Assembly (NCBI GenBank): GCA_943736015.1
Contig: OX031063.1
Coordinates: 4,383,001-4,447,000, forward strand
Length of the DNA stretch: 64,000 bases
Source of the DNA: Tridacna crocea
Lineage: Eukaryota > Mollusca > Bivalvia > Cardiida > Cardiidae
Direction: 5' to 3'
This document shows positions 1-10,125 of this stretch, in pieces; position 1 is the stretch's first letter; every line of letters begins with the position of its first letter. The notes under the pieces were generated by a model. That model searched no databases. It was given only the letters and a program-made list of their open reading frames with translations, and was not told where the DNA came from. The position numbers and the translations under genes are program-made.

Positions 1-1035
1 GTTATCTGGTCACTTTGAAAGACCAGTTTTCATTGGCTTAATTTTCAATACAAGGCTGTTAAAGAAGCACGTATAAACCAATCACTAAGCCTTTTATAGG
101 AGGGGCAAAGTCGGCGTTTTTACAACATGAGTTTGAAAATGGGTCACGTTCATCAAGAAAAACATTCTGATCAAGTTTAAAGATTATTTCACTAAAAATG
201 TAATTTCTATATGTCAAAATTTCATCCAGTGACCTAATTTTTGACCTGACATGGCCCATTTTCACACTTATCCGAGCTATCATTATGGCAGACATTCTGA
301 TTAAGTCTGATGAAGAGGGCTGAACGGAAAATGTGGCCTCAGGGCTGTAAACAAGGTTTTTTTCCAAGATTTGACATAGTGACCTCTTTTTGACCTGACA
401 TGACCCATTTTTGAACTTGTCCAAGATATTATTAAAGCAAACATTCTGACCAACGTTCAAGGGTATGGACAGAAAATGTGGCATCTGGAGAGAGCACAAG
501 GTTTTTTCTTTTTAAAGATTTGACCTGGTAACATAGTTTTTTTACTCGACATGGCCCATTTTCAAACTCGATGAACAGATAACGTTAATTTCAAGACAAA
601 CATTCTGACTAACTTTCAAGAGTATTTGGCAGAAAATGAGGCTCCTTGAACGTACACAAGGTTTTTCTAAGATTTGACCTCGTGACTTAGTATCTGAACC
701 TACAAGGCCTATTTTAGACCTCTTTCGAGATATCATCAAGGAAAATATTCTGACCAACTTTCAGGTGTATTGGACATAAAATGTGGCCTCTAGAACGTGC
801 ACAAGGTTTTTCTAAGATTTGATCTTGTGGCCTAGTGTTGAATTGGACATAAAATATTTTCACACTCTTCAGAGATAACCTCAAGGCAAACATTCTGACA
901 AAGTTTCATTGGTATAGAACCGAAAATGTGGCCTCTAGAGCGTACACAAGGTAAAACCTTTACGACGCTCGACGGACACCGGAGCACTATCACAATAGCT
1001 CACCATAAGCACTTTGTGCTCAGTTTACCTTTACC
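1..1035 (+). repeat. Helitron-like repeat, family V, ~150-bp tandem units
   Basis: About seven degenerate units each carry 'cattctgacc', 'atgtggcctc', 'acacaaggtttt' and 'gacctagtgac'-like words. The 3' end at about 960-1030 has 'gacgctcgacgg' followed by 'tagctcacc' and 'gcactttgtgctc', the terminal signature shared by many repeats here. The same family returns at 41560-42763 and, reversed, at 2545-3180. The short ORFs inside are shadows of the repeat. Confidence 0.7.
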
Positions 1036-1934
1036 TTGTTTACCTTGTCCTTGAGATGTTGTTTAGGCTTCTGCCTCTAATGATCCTTTTTGATTATTTT
1101 CGTCTATATTGTCCGCTTCCGGCCCATAGGAAGAAGGAGAAAAGTTGATTGGGTGTTTTTTCCATACTTTATTTATGAAATTTTCAAAACTGTTCACATT
1201 GTGACAATTTTCTATGTCTACAGGCAGTTTATTCCAGTTTTCAACGACTCGATTCGCAAAACTGAATTTTTGATGTTTGTTTTGCACTGTGGCTGATATA
1301 ATTTAAAAGTGTGTCCTCTAGTAACAGTTGTTAATCTTGAAGGTTTCCCATGTTTTGGGTAAAGTTTGGTTTCATCTAATCTATCTATATTCTTGTGAAT
1401 TATAAAGGCTTGGATGACATCCGATCTTAATCGTCGATATTCTAATGATGGTAGACCTAATGATCTTAGCCTCTCTGTACATGATTTGTTCTTCATCTCT
1501 GGTAGATTTTTGTTGCTCTTCTTTTTATATTTTCCAATTTAGTGGATTCCTTCTTATAGGCTGTTGACCAGATGGCGCTACCATATTCCAGGTGTGGTCG
1601 TATGAAACTTTTTATATATGATCAGGAACATGCCTTTGTCCATGTCGTTGAAAGATCTTTTAATAAGGCCCACCATCTGATTTGCTTTCTTTACTTTAGA
1701 GTCGATATGTATTTTGAAATTCAATTGACGGTCAATATAAATTCTTAAATCCTTCTCGTCTGATACTTTTTGAATGTCCTGTCCAAACAGCCTTTACGTT
1801 GAATCTACTTTTTTCCAAGGTGAAAGTGTTTACATTTATCCTTATTAAACTTTAGCAGCAAGCGGTTTGACCAATTTTCCTATTTTTATCGAGATCTTCC
1901 TGTAACAATTTCTGATCTTCCTGGGTGTTAACAG

Positions 1935-2230
1935 TTGAATATATTTTTTTATTTCATGCTTTCCGGTAGGATATCGAGAAATAGCAGTGAAAATATTTTT
2001 CGATCTTACAGTGAAAATACCGATTTTCGCGTTCTTGTTGCCTAGGTAAATTGCGCGTGCCTAACAACCAGATGGGAAATATGACGTCATATACCTTACA
2101 TTTCTCGCGCTTGACGTAACGTTGCTATGCGGGAGGGGTACGCCACGGGGAATAAGGAAAAAGAACTGTACTGAATTTTGATAAAGCTCCTCCCAGAAAG
2201 GGTAAAAAGCATGAAATAAATAGAATATTT
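1935..2230. mobile_element. Non-autonomous DNA element in the LINE
   Basis: Inverted ends 'tttatttcatgcttt' (about 1948-1962) and 'aaagcatgaaataaa' (2206-2220) enclose about 240 bp without coding potential. With the palindrome that follows, it interrupts the LINE reading frame just after the catalytic DD block, so it arrived after the LINE. The exact borders and target duplication are uncertain; an AT-only word (ATAT-like) occurs at both junctions. Confidence 0.55.
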
Positions 2231-2382
2231 GTTTTTTTCGGTGAAAGATCGAAATTTATTTCATCTCGTGAACACCATCGGTAATATTTTCACGAGTGGC
2301 TTCGCCACACGTGAAAATATTACCGATGGTGTCCACTCGATGAAATAAATTTCGATCTTTCACCGAAAAAAAAAACAAATAT
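2228..2382. repeat. Long near-perfect palindrome (hairpin)
   Basis: The arms run outward from a 3-nt loop at 2301-2303. The inner stem is 'gtggc/gccac'; outer blocks include 'gtgaaaatattaccgatggt' and its complement and 'cggtgaaagatcgaaat' and its complement. Each arm is about 70-75 bp with few mismatches. It is related to the half-sites near 1980-2030, so 1935-2382 looks like one composite foldback element. No protein is encoded. Confidence 0.8.
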
Positions 2383-2544
2383 CCTCTATGTATCATCTAC
2401 GAATAAATTGGAAGTGTTTTGCAGACTATCTGGAAGGTCGTTTATGTAAATTGTGACCAGGATTGGTCCTAGAATAGTTCCTTGCGGAATTCCACTGCTT
2501 ACTTGGGCATGTTCAGAAGTTGTTCCATTTAAAACAATTCGGGT

Positions 2545-3180
2545 GAGCTAAGAACCTTGTGTATGCCCTAGAAGCCACATTTTCAGTCCAAAACTCTTTA
2601 ACCCATTACCACACAATCCCTACTTTTGACGCCCATGAGAAAGAAGCCTTTAGAAAACATTGTGGGAAAAGGAGAAAATGCTGGTAACCAGCATTTTCTC
2701 CTTTTCCAACAATGTTTTCTACCCTTCACAAAACAAATTTCAAATTTTCAGTCACTTTAATTTTGTCGTCTGCAAATGCTTTCAATTTGGACAAGTCTAT
2801 AATATTGTCGTTTGGTAATGAGTTAAAGTTGGTCAGAATGTTTTTCATGATAAAATCTCGGAAGAATTTGAAAATAAGACATGCCGGGTCTAAAACTAGG
2901 TCACTAGACCAAATCTTCGAAAATCTTGTGAAAGCTGTATAGGCCGAATTTTTGTGCATTACTCATGGAACATGGTCAGAACGTTTGTCATATTGACTTC
3001 TTGGACCAGTGTGCAAGTTGGTCATTTCTGGTCAATAACTTGGTCACAGAGTCAAATCTTAGAAAACCATTTTTCAATTTAATACTCGTGAAAATACTGG
3101 TAGAAAGTTTGTCATTATATTTCAAAAGAGATTGAAAATGGGTTATATATTGTCAGTTGAAAGACTCAGATGAGCGATTT
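2545..3180 (-). repeat. Helitron-like repeat, family V, reversed
   Basis: This reverse-orientation copy of the array at 1-1035 carries 'ccttgtgtatgccc', 'ccacattttcagtcc' and 'agttggtcagaatgttt'. It is split by the MITE at 2598-2826. The two halves join into the normal array sequence once the MITE is removed. It fades near 3130-3180. Confidence 0.65.
2598..2826. mobile_element. TTAA-flanked palindromic MITE, copy 1
   Basis: It starts TTAACCCATTACCAC and ends GGTAATGAGTTAA, so the ends are inverted repeats with TTAA at both sides. The centre (about 2660-2720) is a long hairpin with 'gggaaaaggagaaaatgct' and its complement. TTAA target duplications with CCC-starting ends suggest a piggyBac-type transposase in trans (inference). 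No ORF of its own. Confidence 0.85.
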
Positions 3181-3393
3181 CAAGGCCACATGGTCCTCTT
3201 GTTTTTTATCTTATATTGACCAAAGCAACTTACCTTAGTCAACTTTACAGCTATTGAAGCATTTGGAGTACAGCATAGATCAAGATAAAACAGCACAAAA
3301 AAACAGTTTGATTTTTTATCTATAATGTCCTCTCTGGTGGTCATTGCGTGTCGGAGGACTTTATTCACTCATTAAATTTTCAATTCAAATTCT
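3181..3393. other. No recognisable feature
   Basis: AT-rich spacer between a family V repeat and a family I fragment. I see no coding signal, RNA gene or clear repeat end. Confidence 0.4.
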
Positions 3394-3727
3394 TAGCTTT
3401 AGTACAACGTGCTCAAGGGGAACTCTCTGGATCACGTTGTGTCCGTCGTGCGTCATGCATGGCCCGTTGTCAACAATTTTTCCCCTTCTAAACTGCTGCC
3501 CAGCCAATTTGGACCAAACTTGGCTGGAATGTTCCTTCGGAGGTCGTCTTTACAAATTGTTCACAGAATTTGATTCCATCAAAAGCTCTTTTTGCCATGG
3601 CAATAAAATAGAATGTTAAAAAAAATTCTTTAAAAATCTCCTCTGAAACCTCTGATTATGAAATAATTTCACAGAAATGTTCCTTGTGTAAACCTTTCAA
3701 AAACTGTTTTCAAAATTTTGATCCGGC
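3394..3727 (-). repeat. Family I Helitron-like repeat, partial, reversed
   Basis: Read on the minus strand it gives the 3' half of the family best seen at 23423-24670: 'gccatggcaa', 'aacaatttgtaaagac', 'ccaagtttggtccaaattgg', then 'gagcacgttgtact'. It abuts and truncates the RNase H of the retroelement to its right, so it probably arrived by insertion or a joined deletion. Confidence 0.7.
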
Positions 3728-4480
3728 GAAAAGGATTATGATCACTATATACAATAGTGGTTGCAGGAGAAGGAGCCATATATCTCGAAACGATGAAGAA
3801 CAAGAATGAGAGATAAACACTCTTCTTCTACTGTTGATTTGTTTTTCTGATATTTATTAAACTTTTTAGAAAAATAACTAATTGGATGAACTACACCATT
3901 ACAATCTTCTGGAAGCAAAACACCACCTGAATCAGTATAATTAGCATCTACTATAAACTTAAATTCTTTTCCAAAATTAGGAGCTGAAAGAACTGGTTCA
4001 CCTTTTAGTATGACTTTTACCCAATGATCGCTGTGAATGATGACATCATCGGTGTAGGCTCCACATTTGTCCAATCCACATAATTTATTATCATGTTGAT
4101 AAGACGAAATGTTACCGGCGAGTTGTTCATCTCAAAACGCATAACTTTGTATTGATAAAGTCCATTAGGGGTTACAAATGCAGATATCTCTTTAGCTCTC
4201 TCAGTGAGAGGCATTTGCTGAAATCCTTTCAGAAGATCAAATTTGTTAACATATTTTGCATGACCAATATTGTTAATGAAGTGATCTAGTCTTGGCACTG
4301 GAAACGAATCAGCCTTAGTCACAGTATCTGGCTTTGGTATAAGATTGCTGTGAGAACCTCATTGACTTTGACTAGGTTCAATGAAGTCATTGCCCTATAA
4401 ATACTTGATTTCCTTTTTAAGATGCTACAATTTCTTGTGATTCATTCGATATGGATGTTGTTTGAGTGTTTTTGAATCCA
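3728..4480 (-). pseudogene. Reverse transcriptase and RNase H (Gmr1-like pol)
   Basis: RT blocks on the minus strand include 'TKADSFPVPRLDHFI', 'KYVNKFDLLKGFQQMPL', 'KEISAFVTPNGLYQYKVM' and the catalytic 'YTDD' (about 4030-4050). RNase H follows directly with 'PVLSAPNF', 'FIVDANYTDSGGVLL' (first catalytic Asp kept) and 'HPISYFSKKFNKYQ'. The thumb and connection between YTDD and RNase H are almost wholly deleted. A frameshift splits the two RT pieces near 4020-4075. The reading ends in a frame-shifted 'YSDHNP' block at about 3730 where a family I repeat cuts it off. Upstream, decayed sequence to about 4480 still matches the RT N-terminal leader. It cannot encode an active enzyme. Confidence 0.85.
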
Positions 4481-4829
4481 ATGTCCTTATCATGGTATAT
4501 TTTATCTGTCCGTGTAGGAATATCAGGGAACAGGTGCTCATATTCAGAAATTAACTTTTTCCTTTGAATCCTCTTGATTATAATCCAAATGTGAAGGTTT
4601 TCTTATATCTAAATTTCTGAAAATTTCATAATTCTGAAGTTTTGAACAAATATAAGGTTAGACTTATCAAAGTTCAATTCTTTACGATTTATGTGTTCAT
4701 ATTTATGTGATTTCGACTTTGAGGGACTGAAGAAACTAAATTCATTTGTGAAATATTTGAATTATCCCTATTAACATATTCTTTGAATATATCAATATGA
4801 CATAATTACTTTTGCTTTCGCCTGCCAGG

Positions 4830-5160
4830 ACATTATTCCCAAAGGAATAAGAACCCAAATATCTCACTTGTAGAGGCCTACCAGGAATTGGTAGAAGAGC
4901 TAACACCTTATCTCCAGGTTTAAAATTTCTTTCTTTAGTATTCTTGTCCTATCTTACTTTCATGTTAAACAGAGTTTTCTCTAAATAATTAAGAATTTTG
5001 TGATAGGTTTTAATGACATCTAAATGACCTGACATGGATGTTTTATGAGCTAAGCTTAACATTTCTGATCTATGAGATTTGGTAAAGACAACTTGATGAT
5101 TGACAGCCCACTCATAATCAACAGAAACTTTGGGCTCCACTTTCTTATTAACTTTCCATT
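4830..5160 (-). pseudogene. Integrase zinc finger joined to GPY/F tail, core deleted
   Basis: At 4949-5140 the minus strand encodes 'VDYEWAVNHQVVFTKSHR', 'LSLAHKTSMSGHL' and 'VIKTYHKIL', the HHCC region of a Ty3/gypsy integrase. It is followed at once by a segment near 4830-4940 reading 'FKPGDKVL-LLPIPGRPLQ-RYLGSY', the GPY/F-type domain that normally lies after the catalytic core. The DDE core between them is gone. The block sits between protease and RT, which is the unusual Gmr1 order and not a rearrangement special to this copy (inference from the family). Confidence 0.75.
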
Positions 5161-5369
5161 CCTTATATAAAAACAGACAGATTCCAGTGAAAGATCAGTT
5201 TCACCAACTTGTTTTTGAAATAAAGGTGCTATTTCTGGGAGATTGTGTTGGTCTTCACTTAGTTTTGACCTTGACCTTGTATCATTGCCTTCATTAACTA
5301 AGGGTGAAGTTGTGTAATCAAATTCTGATGAACCACGTTTAGAATTTGTCTGACATTAAGACGGGTTTT

Positions 5370-5960
5370 ATGAAATGACTCCGGTTTTAAATAAACGACA
5401 CAACAAAGAATCAGATAAGTTAGTATCAGGCTGATTTTCAGACAAAATGGCCTTCTTTGCCATGGCTCTAGTAACTGCACATGATGGGTATAGGTCAGGA
5501 ATTTCTTCATCAGTCGGATTGGGTGATTGATCCATGCAAGGTGTGTCAGTTACAAGCAGCATTATCTCCGACTAAATCATTGCCTAATAACAAATGAGTA
5601 ACTTTAAAAGGTAATTGTTTTGGACACCAACAGTCACTGGAGCATTAATCAAGTCTGAGGACAAATAAATGTTATGAAGCGGAACGTAAACAAATCCACA
5701 TTCTACAACCTGAATGAGGACATTTGTCCAAGAAGAAGTCTTCTTAGAACAAGGCAGGACATCTGCTAAAATAAGATATTATGAAGCTACAGTTTCCCGT
5801 AAAATTTTAAAAACGGTAAACTGGGCAAAATCACTTTTTAGCGAGTGACACAAAACCATCTTATAAGAATGGTTCATAAATCTCTATAACACTATCAGTG
5901 TCGGGTACTTTGGCCTGGACAAGGGTTTGGTCCTTGAAACATGACTGACGTGTAGACTTC
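5370..5960 (-). pseudogene. Aspartic protease remnant and linker
   Basis: On the minus strand, 'KILRETVAS' at about 5790-5815 stands where the protease active site (D-T/S-G-A) should be; the Asp is Glu and the Gly is Val, so the enzyme is dead. It is followed by 'LILADVLP', then 'SDLINAPVTVGVQ' and 'THLLLGNDLVGDN' (about 5570-5660), the flap and C-terminal region. The linker 'DLYPSCAVTRAMAKKA' (about 5450-5510) leads to integrase. Several stops interrupt the frame. Confidence 0.7.
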
Positions 5961-5999
5961 AATGAAGTAAAGCCTTTAGGCTGAAAACTTTCATATTTA

Positions 6000-7417
6000 A
6001 ACCGCTTTCTTCTTTAAAACAGGACAGTCAGAAATAATATGGCCAGTTTCTTTGCAATAATTGCGAGTGGTTCTAGAGGAGGGATTTTGACTTCTGGCTT
6101 CATAGAGAGACTTGGGTCTGGGACCATGCTGATTGGAAACGTCATTAAATTTATTTCTAGATGAATGGAATGGGTTTCGAGGTTTGATTTATTCATGAAA
6201 CAGACCTTAACCCATTACCACACAATCCCTACTTTTGACGCCCCTGAGAAAGAAGTCTTTAGAAAACATTGTGGGAAAAGGAGAAAATGCTGGAAACCAG
6301 CATTTTCTCCTTTTTCCACAATGATTTCTACCCTTCACAAAATAAATTTCAAATTTTCAGTCACTTTTCATTTGTCGTCTGCAAAAGCTTTCGATTTGGA
6401 CAAACTGAAAATTTTGTTGTTTAGTACTGAGTTAGGCGTCAAGGCAAAACTGTCCGTTAAGCAAGCTGTCTCTTCTACAGTTTCAACTTTTTTCTCGTCT
6501 AAGACAGTTTTTTATATCTGAATTAATGTACCCTTTAAATTGTTCCAGTAACAGTAGTTGTCTAAGTTTTCAATGATCTTAATCTATTTTCTTTGAATGG
6601 CACCCCTATCAAATAATTGTTATTTAGTTCTAGCAAATTCAAGAGGGTTAGACCATTTTTTTCTGCAATTCCGAAATTTTTGTCTATATGCTTCATGTAC
6701 TAATTCATAAGACTTTAGAATTAATTCTTTAACATTATCATAATTAGAAAGCTGTTCATTACTTAGAAGAGGAAAATTATCGCGAGCCTTTCCAGTTACC
6801 AACTTTGCAAGAGTGAGGTCCAGCGTTCTTTTGACCATTCCAAATTTTTAGCAAGTATTTCAAAATGTAAAAAATATTTATCAATTTCCTGTTCTTGAAA
6901 TGGTGGAGCAAGTTTCCGGTGTTTTGTTATGTCATAATCATTAATCATATACAAAGATGTTTTTTCTTTATATTTCTCATTTTTTCATTCTCAACTAAAA
7001 CTGCCTATTCCCCCCTAATTCAGCATACCGATACTCTACTTCTTTATTTTTCATGCTTTCTTCTTGCTCTTATTCTTTTTCTTTCATCCATTCTTCTTTT
7101 TCTATCTGTTGTTTTAATTTTTCTGACTCGATATTGATTTCTATCTGTAGTTTTAATTTTTCTGACTCAAGATTGATTTCAACGTCTGTGTGAGACACAA
7201 GAATGAGACACAGAGCCGACGAGTCATGTATTTCTTCGTCAACTAAAAATTGACTAATGGAATTCTTAATTTCATTATTCAATATACATGTACATGTAGT
7301 ATCTTTCATAGCAGTTAGCTTTTAATGAGAAGCAAGATCTAATAAATCAGACTTTCTTGCCAAATTTAACGACTCCTGAGAAGGCTCAGCAATAAATTTT
7401 TCAAGATCAATAGACAT
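6000..7417 (-). pseudogene. Gag: coiled coil, capsid, CCHC knuckle
   Basis: The start at 7417 reads 'MSIDLEKFIAEPSQES', the probable Gag N-terminus. A Lys/Glu-rich coiled coil lies at about 7070-7250. The capsid segment at 6620-6838 contains 'LVTGKARDNFPLLS' and 'ILKSYELVHEAYRQKFR', resembling the SCAN-like capsid of vertebrate and mollusc gypsy elements. A zinc knuckle 'CNYCKETGHIISDC' is at about 6018-6065. A MITE (6207-6435) separates capsid and knuckle, and there are internal stops, so the protein is not made intact. Confidence 0.75.
6207..6435. mobile_element. TTAA palindromic MITE, copy 2
   Basis: It begins TTAACCCATTACCAC, has the hairpin core at about 6265-6325, and ends 'tactgagttag', where the last TTAA has one change. 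It is inserted in the Gag pseudogene between capsid and zinc knuckle, so it post-dates the retroelement. Confidence 0.8.
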
Positions 7418-7515
7418 GATTGCTTTTTCCTAGTTCGGTAGAATAACTAGAGGCGCTTGAGCGCCTGTATCGCTCCACAGGCCTGATTTTTCTGTAACGG
7501 TGAAGAGAACTTTTT

Positions 7516-7740
7516 AACAATTACCATTCATTCCTGCATTTTAGGTCACTGAAGAAAAATACCTATGAAAAACATTGTGAGAAAAGAAGCAAATAAAAGT
7601 AACCTGCATTTTCTTAGTTTTACACAATAATTTCTACCCTTTTTGATACAAGTTTTACTATTTTGAAGATTTATTATGTTGTCTGCAACATCTTTCAATT
7701 ATGGCCAGTTATAAAAATTTTGTCGTCTGGTTATAGTTAA
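7516..7740. mobile_element. Degenerate TTAA MITE, copy 3a
   Basis: It keeps 'aacaattaccattc', a weakened core ('aacattgtgagaaaagaagc'), 'ttgtcgtctgg' and a final TTAA at 7737-7740. The hairpin arms have drifted apart, so it is older than most copies. It shares its last TTAA with the next MITE. Confidence 0.6.
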
Positions 7741-7938
7741 CTCATTACCAAACGACAACATTTTAGGGTTGTCCAAATGGAAAGCATTTGTAGATGAAAA
7801 AATAAAAGTGACTGAAAATTTGAAAGTTGTTTTGTGAAGGGTAGATAACATTGTGGGAAAAGGTTACCAGCATTTTCTCCTTTTCCCACAATGTTTTCTA
7901 AAGTCTTCTTTGTCAGGGATCAATTTGATTGGGTAACA
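7737..7938. mobile_element. TTAA MITE, copy 3b, reverse orientation
   Basis: It starts TTAACTCATTACCAAACGAC and has 'gggaaaaggttaccagcat' at the centre, where part of one hairpin arm is deleted. It ends near 'gattgggtaac'. Head-to-head with copy 3a. Confidence 0.7.
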
Positions 7939-8083
7939 AAATGCCTTATCACAACAGTAAAGCCCTGTCCCTCTTTGTACTAGGTCACCAGTAGGTCAAC
8001 AAACCTTTACCAGAACTAATCAAAGTGCAGAGTTTCTCTTGTTTTATATGAAAAGGATTATAGATTATGTAAAGCGACCATCT

Positions 8084-8284
8084 TTAACTCTTTACCAAAC
8101 AACCAAATTTTGGATGTGACCAAACTGAAAGCATTTGCAGACAACAGATTAAACATTGATGAAATGATGATTTCTCTCTTTGATAGAGTAGAAAACACTG
8201 AGGGAAAAGGAGAAAATGCTGATTACCAGCATTTTCTCCTTTTCCAAGAGTGTTTTCCAAAAACTTCTTCTAAACGATAGTTAA
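8084..8284. mobile_element. TTAA MITE, copy 4, diverged subtype
   Basis: TTAA at both ends (8084-8087, 8281-8284). The left end is 'ttaactctttaccaaacaac'. The core near 8200-8255 is a hairpin of 'gggaaaaggagaaaatgct'. The body differs ('aacattgatgaaatgatg'), matching the copy at 22494. Confidence 0.75.
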
Positions 8285-8299
8285 AAGTCAGGATAGTAT

Positions 8300-8792
8300 G
8301 GTAAAGACTTACCACCATAGGAACTAACCTGCAATACAGCAATGAAATCAAAACAAGTAGTTTGAGAGAAGAAATGTTTCAAAAATTTTACTTTATACCA
8401 TAAAAGGAAAATGAGTCTCCCATAAAAGCCATGTTTTTAACGAATCTTTTTTTTTTTAAGGAATTCTGTAGACCTCTACCTTAGGAACATTCCTGCAAAA
8501 AAATTAATGCTATCCAATTAGCGGTTTGGGAGAAGAAGATTTTTAAAGGGGTTTTACTTTGGTTGCCATGGCAACCAGAATTATTCATGGAACACAATTA
8601 TTTAAAGGAATTAGAGAGAGGAGCACCTACGGAACATTCTTGTGAAATTTGGTAAAAATCCACTCAATAGTTTCTGAGGAGAAGTTTTTTAAAGAAAAAG
8701 TTTACGGACGCACGCACGGACGAACGGACGGACGGACGACGGACACAACGCCATGACAATAGCCCGCTGGCCTTCGGCCAGTGGAGCTAAAA
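8300..8792 (+). repeat. Helitron-like repeat, family IV
   Basis: Contains 'aaaagccatgtttttaacg', 'ggttgccatggcaaccag', 'gtttctgaggagaag', then a GACG-rich tract (8704-8745). It ends with the hairpin CTGGCCTTCGGCCAG (8767-8781) and CTAA (8787-8790). The reverse orientation of this end is seen at 47858. Confidence 0.7.
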
Positions 8793-8879
8793 ATTAAGTT
8801 TTATTTTCTAATTATTTTTTAGAATTATTTCTTATAATTTAATAAACTTTAATAGGGTGACAAGTTCAAAATAATTTTA

Positions 8880-9200
8880 AAAAAGTATATCCAAAATGAC
8901 TAAATGATAATTCCTAGACGAGATCCCAACTTCTGTTGCGAGTCAAGCGTAACGAAAGGGAAAACCAACAACAAGCGTTTTGACAATTAACAATGTTTAT
9001 TAATTAATTAATGAAGACACAAGATTACAATAACAGATAAGTTTGAATGAAATTTTGACAATTCTTAATCTTACAACAAGAAATAGAATAAGTCCTTCAA
9101 AATTAAGAATAAGGTTTAGTCCTCAAAAAGTATGACATTTCTGATACCTAAAACCTAAATTCACAATAGTTTAACTTGCAACCTGAGAAACCTATTTAAA
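8880..9200 (-). repeat. LTR-like segment of the Gmr1-type element
   Basis: Shares 'acaagaaatagaataagtcc', 'aaattttgacaatt', 'caacaacaagc' and 'ttacgcttgactcg'-like words, in the same relative order, with the reverse complement of 39850-40060. It lies upstream of the Gag start in the element's own direction, so it is the likely 5' LTR. Exact ends are unclear, and 9200-9540 shows nothing I can name. Confidence 0.55.
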
Positions 9201-9562
9201 AATAAAGTACTTCCAACTTACAGATCTTTTTTCCAGTGTAAATCCAACACTTTTCACTAATTCTCTCTCCTCATAGTCAAAATTCTAAGTTCAAGTCCAA
9301 AATTACCAAGTATGTCTCTCCTACTTTTTTTTTTTTCAGCTTGGAAAATTCTAGATTTGTCTTTTCTTGAAAGATGACAACATCAATATTAGTAAACAGC
9401 TTATTGACTAATAACCTTTTTCTAAAAATAACCACAATGGGAAAACCAATAAATATTCTTTATGTTTCCAGAATATTCTGAGAATAGATCATGGTACATT
9501 CTATTTACATAACAATGGTATATGTGGCTTGTGCATCTGCAACATGCATCGACCCATGTCTA

Positions 9563-9850
9563 CCTAACCCCGTTAGCTCAGTCGGTAGCTTGCAGGACTT
9601 GAGAACATGGGGTTCAGGGCTCGATCCCTGGCTACGACCAGAGGATTGATGATAGTCATAGCGATAGATTTCATTCCTCTCCCATCGCAGACCATTGTTT
9701 TGACGATAATCATGTGGAAAGCCGCTAATGGCTTGGAAAGAAAATTGTGTGAAGAACTGGTATAAGAGACTCCAGGAATGCATGGATAGGTGCACTGGCC
9801 GCCACGATATAACTAAAATAATGTTGAAAACGGTGTTGCGCTGATATAGA
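9563..9850 (+). mobile_element. SINE with tRNA-like head (family S1)
   Basis: The head has an A box TAGCTCAGTCG (9574-9584) and a B box GGGCTCGATCC (9617-9627), the internal RNA polymerase III promoter pattern. The body contains 'aggattgatgatagtcatag' and 'tggcttggaaag' and ends 'gttgaaaacggtgttgcgc'. Other copies: 55945-56245 (+), 22755-23055 (-), 17527-17825 (-). It is a SINE rather than a tRNA gene because the tRNA part cannot close an acceptor stem and is followed by a conserved body. Confidence 0.85.
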
Positions 9851-9896
9851 CTGAAATATTCCAATTTTCTGCGTGTCCAAGTAACATTCTATCTCT

Positions 9897-10125
9897 TTAT
9901 CCCATTACCAAACGACAATATTTTAGACTGGTCTAAATTGAAAGCATTTGCAGACGACAAAATAAAAGTGACTGAAAATTTGAAATTTGTTTTGTGAACA
10001 GTAGAAAACATTGTGGGAAAAGGAGAAAATGCTGGTTACCAGCATTTTCTCCTTTTCCAACAATGTTTTCTATAGGCTTCTTTCTCAGGGGCGTCAAAAG
10101 GAGGGATTGTGTGGTAATGGGTTAT
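9897..10125. mobile_element. Palindromic MITE, copy 5, TTAT target
   Basis: Flanked by TTAT on both sides (9897-9900, 10122-10125), with ends CCCATTACCAAACGAC and GTGTGGTAATGGG. It has a long hairpin core at about 10008-10075. TTAT in place of TTAA suggests tolerance at the target site. Confidence 0.8.

Larger units (their letters stand above)
1036..2560 (-). pseudogene. LINE reverse transcriptase, 3' part, decayed
   Basis: Read on the minus strand, 2370-2560 encodes the end of a non-LTR reverse transcriptase: a 'SSGIPQGT(I/V)LGP' block, then 'YINDLPD', then the catalytic block as 'FVDDT'. After an unrelated insert (1935-2385) the same protein resumes with a 'DLDKxxxW' and 'KFNKDKCKHFHLG' region near 1790-1920, then 'FIRPHLEYGSAIW' near 1570-1610. 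The C-terminal 'RLRSLGLPSLEYRRLRSD' (about 1430-1490) and 'FANRVVENWNKLP' (about 1200-1260) follow. This order is typical of CR1/Jockey-like LINE ORF2 proteins that lack RNase H. Several frameshifts and the insert make it non-functional. The 5' part (endonuclease and fingers) is missing, as expected for 5'-truncated LINE copies. The precise clade is not resolved. Confidence 0.8.
3728..9200 (-). mobile_element. Ty3/gypsy retroelement, Gmr1-like, decayed
   Basis: In minus-strand order it has an LTR-like segment (8880-9200), Gag start (7417), capsid (about 6620-6840), CCHC knuckle (about 6018-6070), protease remnant (about 5560-5960), integrase zinc finger and GPY/F-like tail (4830-5160), reverse transcriptase (about 4010-4480) and RNase H (3728-4010). 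The protein similarity is Ty3/gypsy, yet integrase precedes RT as in Ty1/copia. That order is known for Gmr1-type elements. Stops and frameshifts are frequent, the integrase core is deleted, and MITEs at 6207, 7516, 7737 and 8084 plus a repeat at about 8300-8790 are inserted. The 3' LTR is lost at 3728. Confidence 0.8.

Noticed and set aside
4017-5140. Integrase upstream of RT read as a recombination artefact
   Set aside because: Gmr1-type elements have this order, and the surrounding domains are collinear, so no rearrangement is needed.
9574-9627. Functional tRNA gene
   Set aside because: Box A and B are good, but no acceptor stem closes and a conserved non-tRNA body follows in four copies; it is a SINE head. 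The same reasoning applies at 14573 and 55953.
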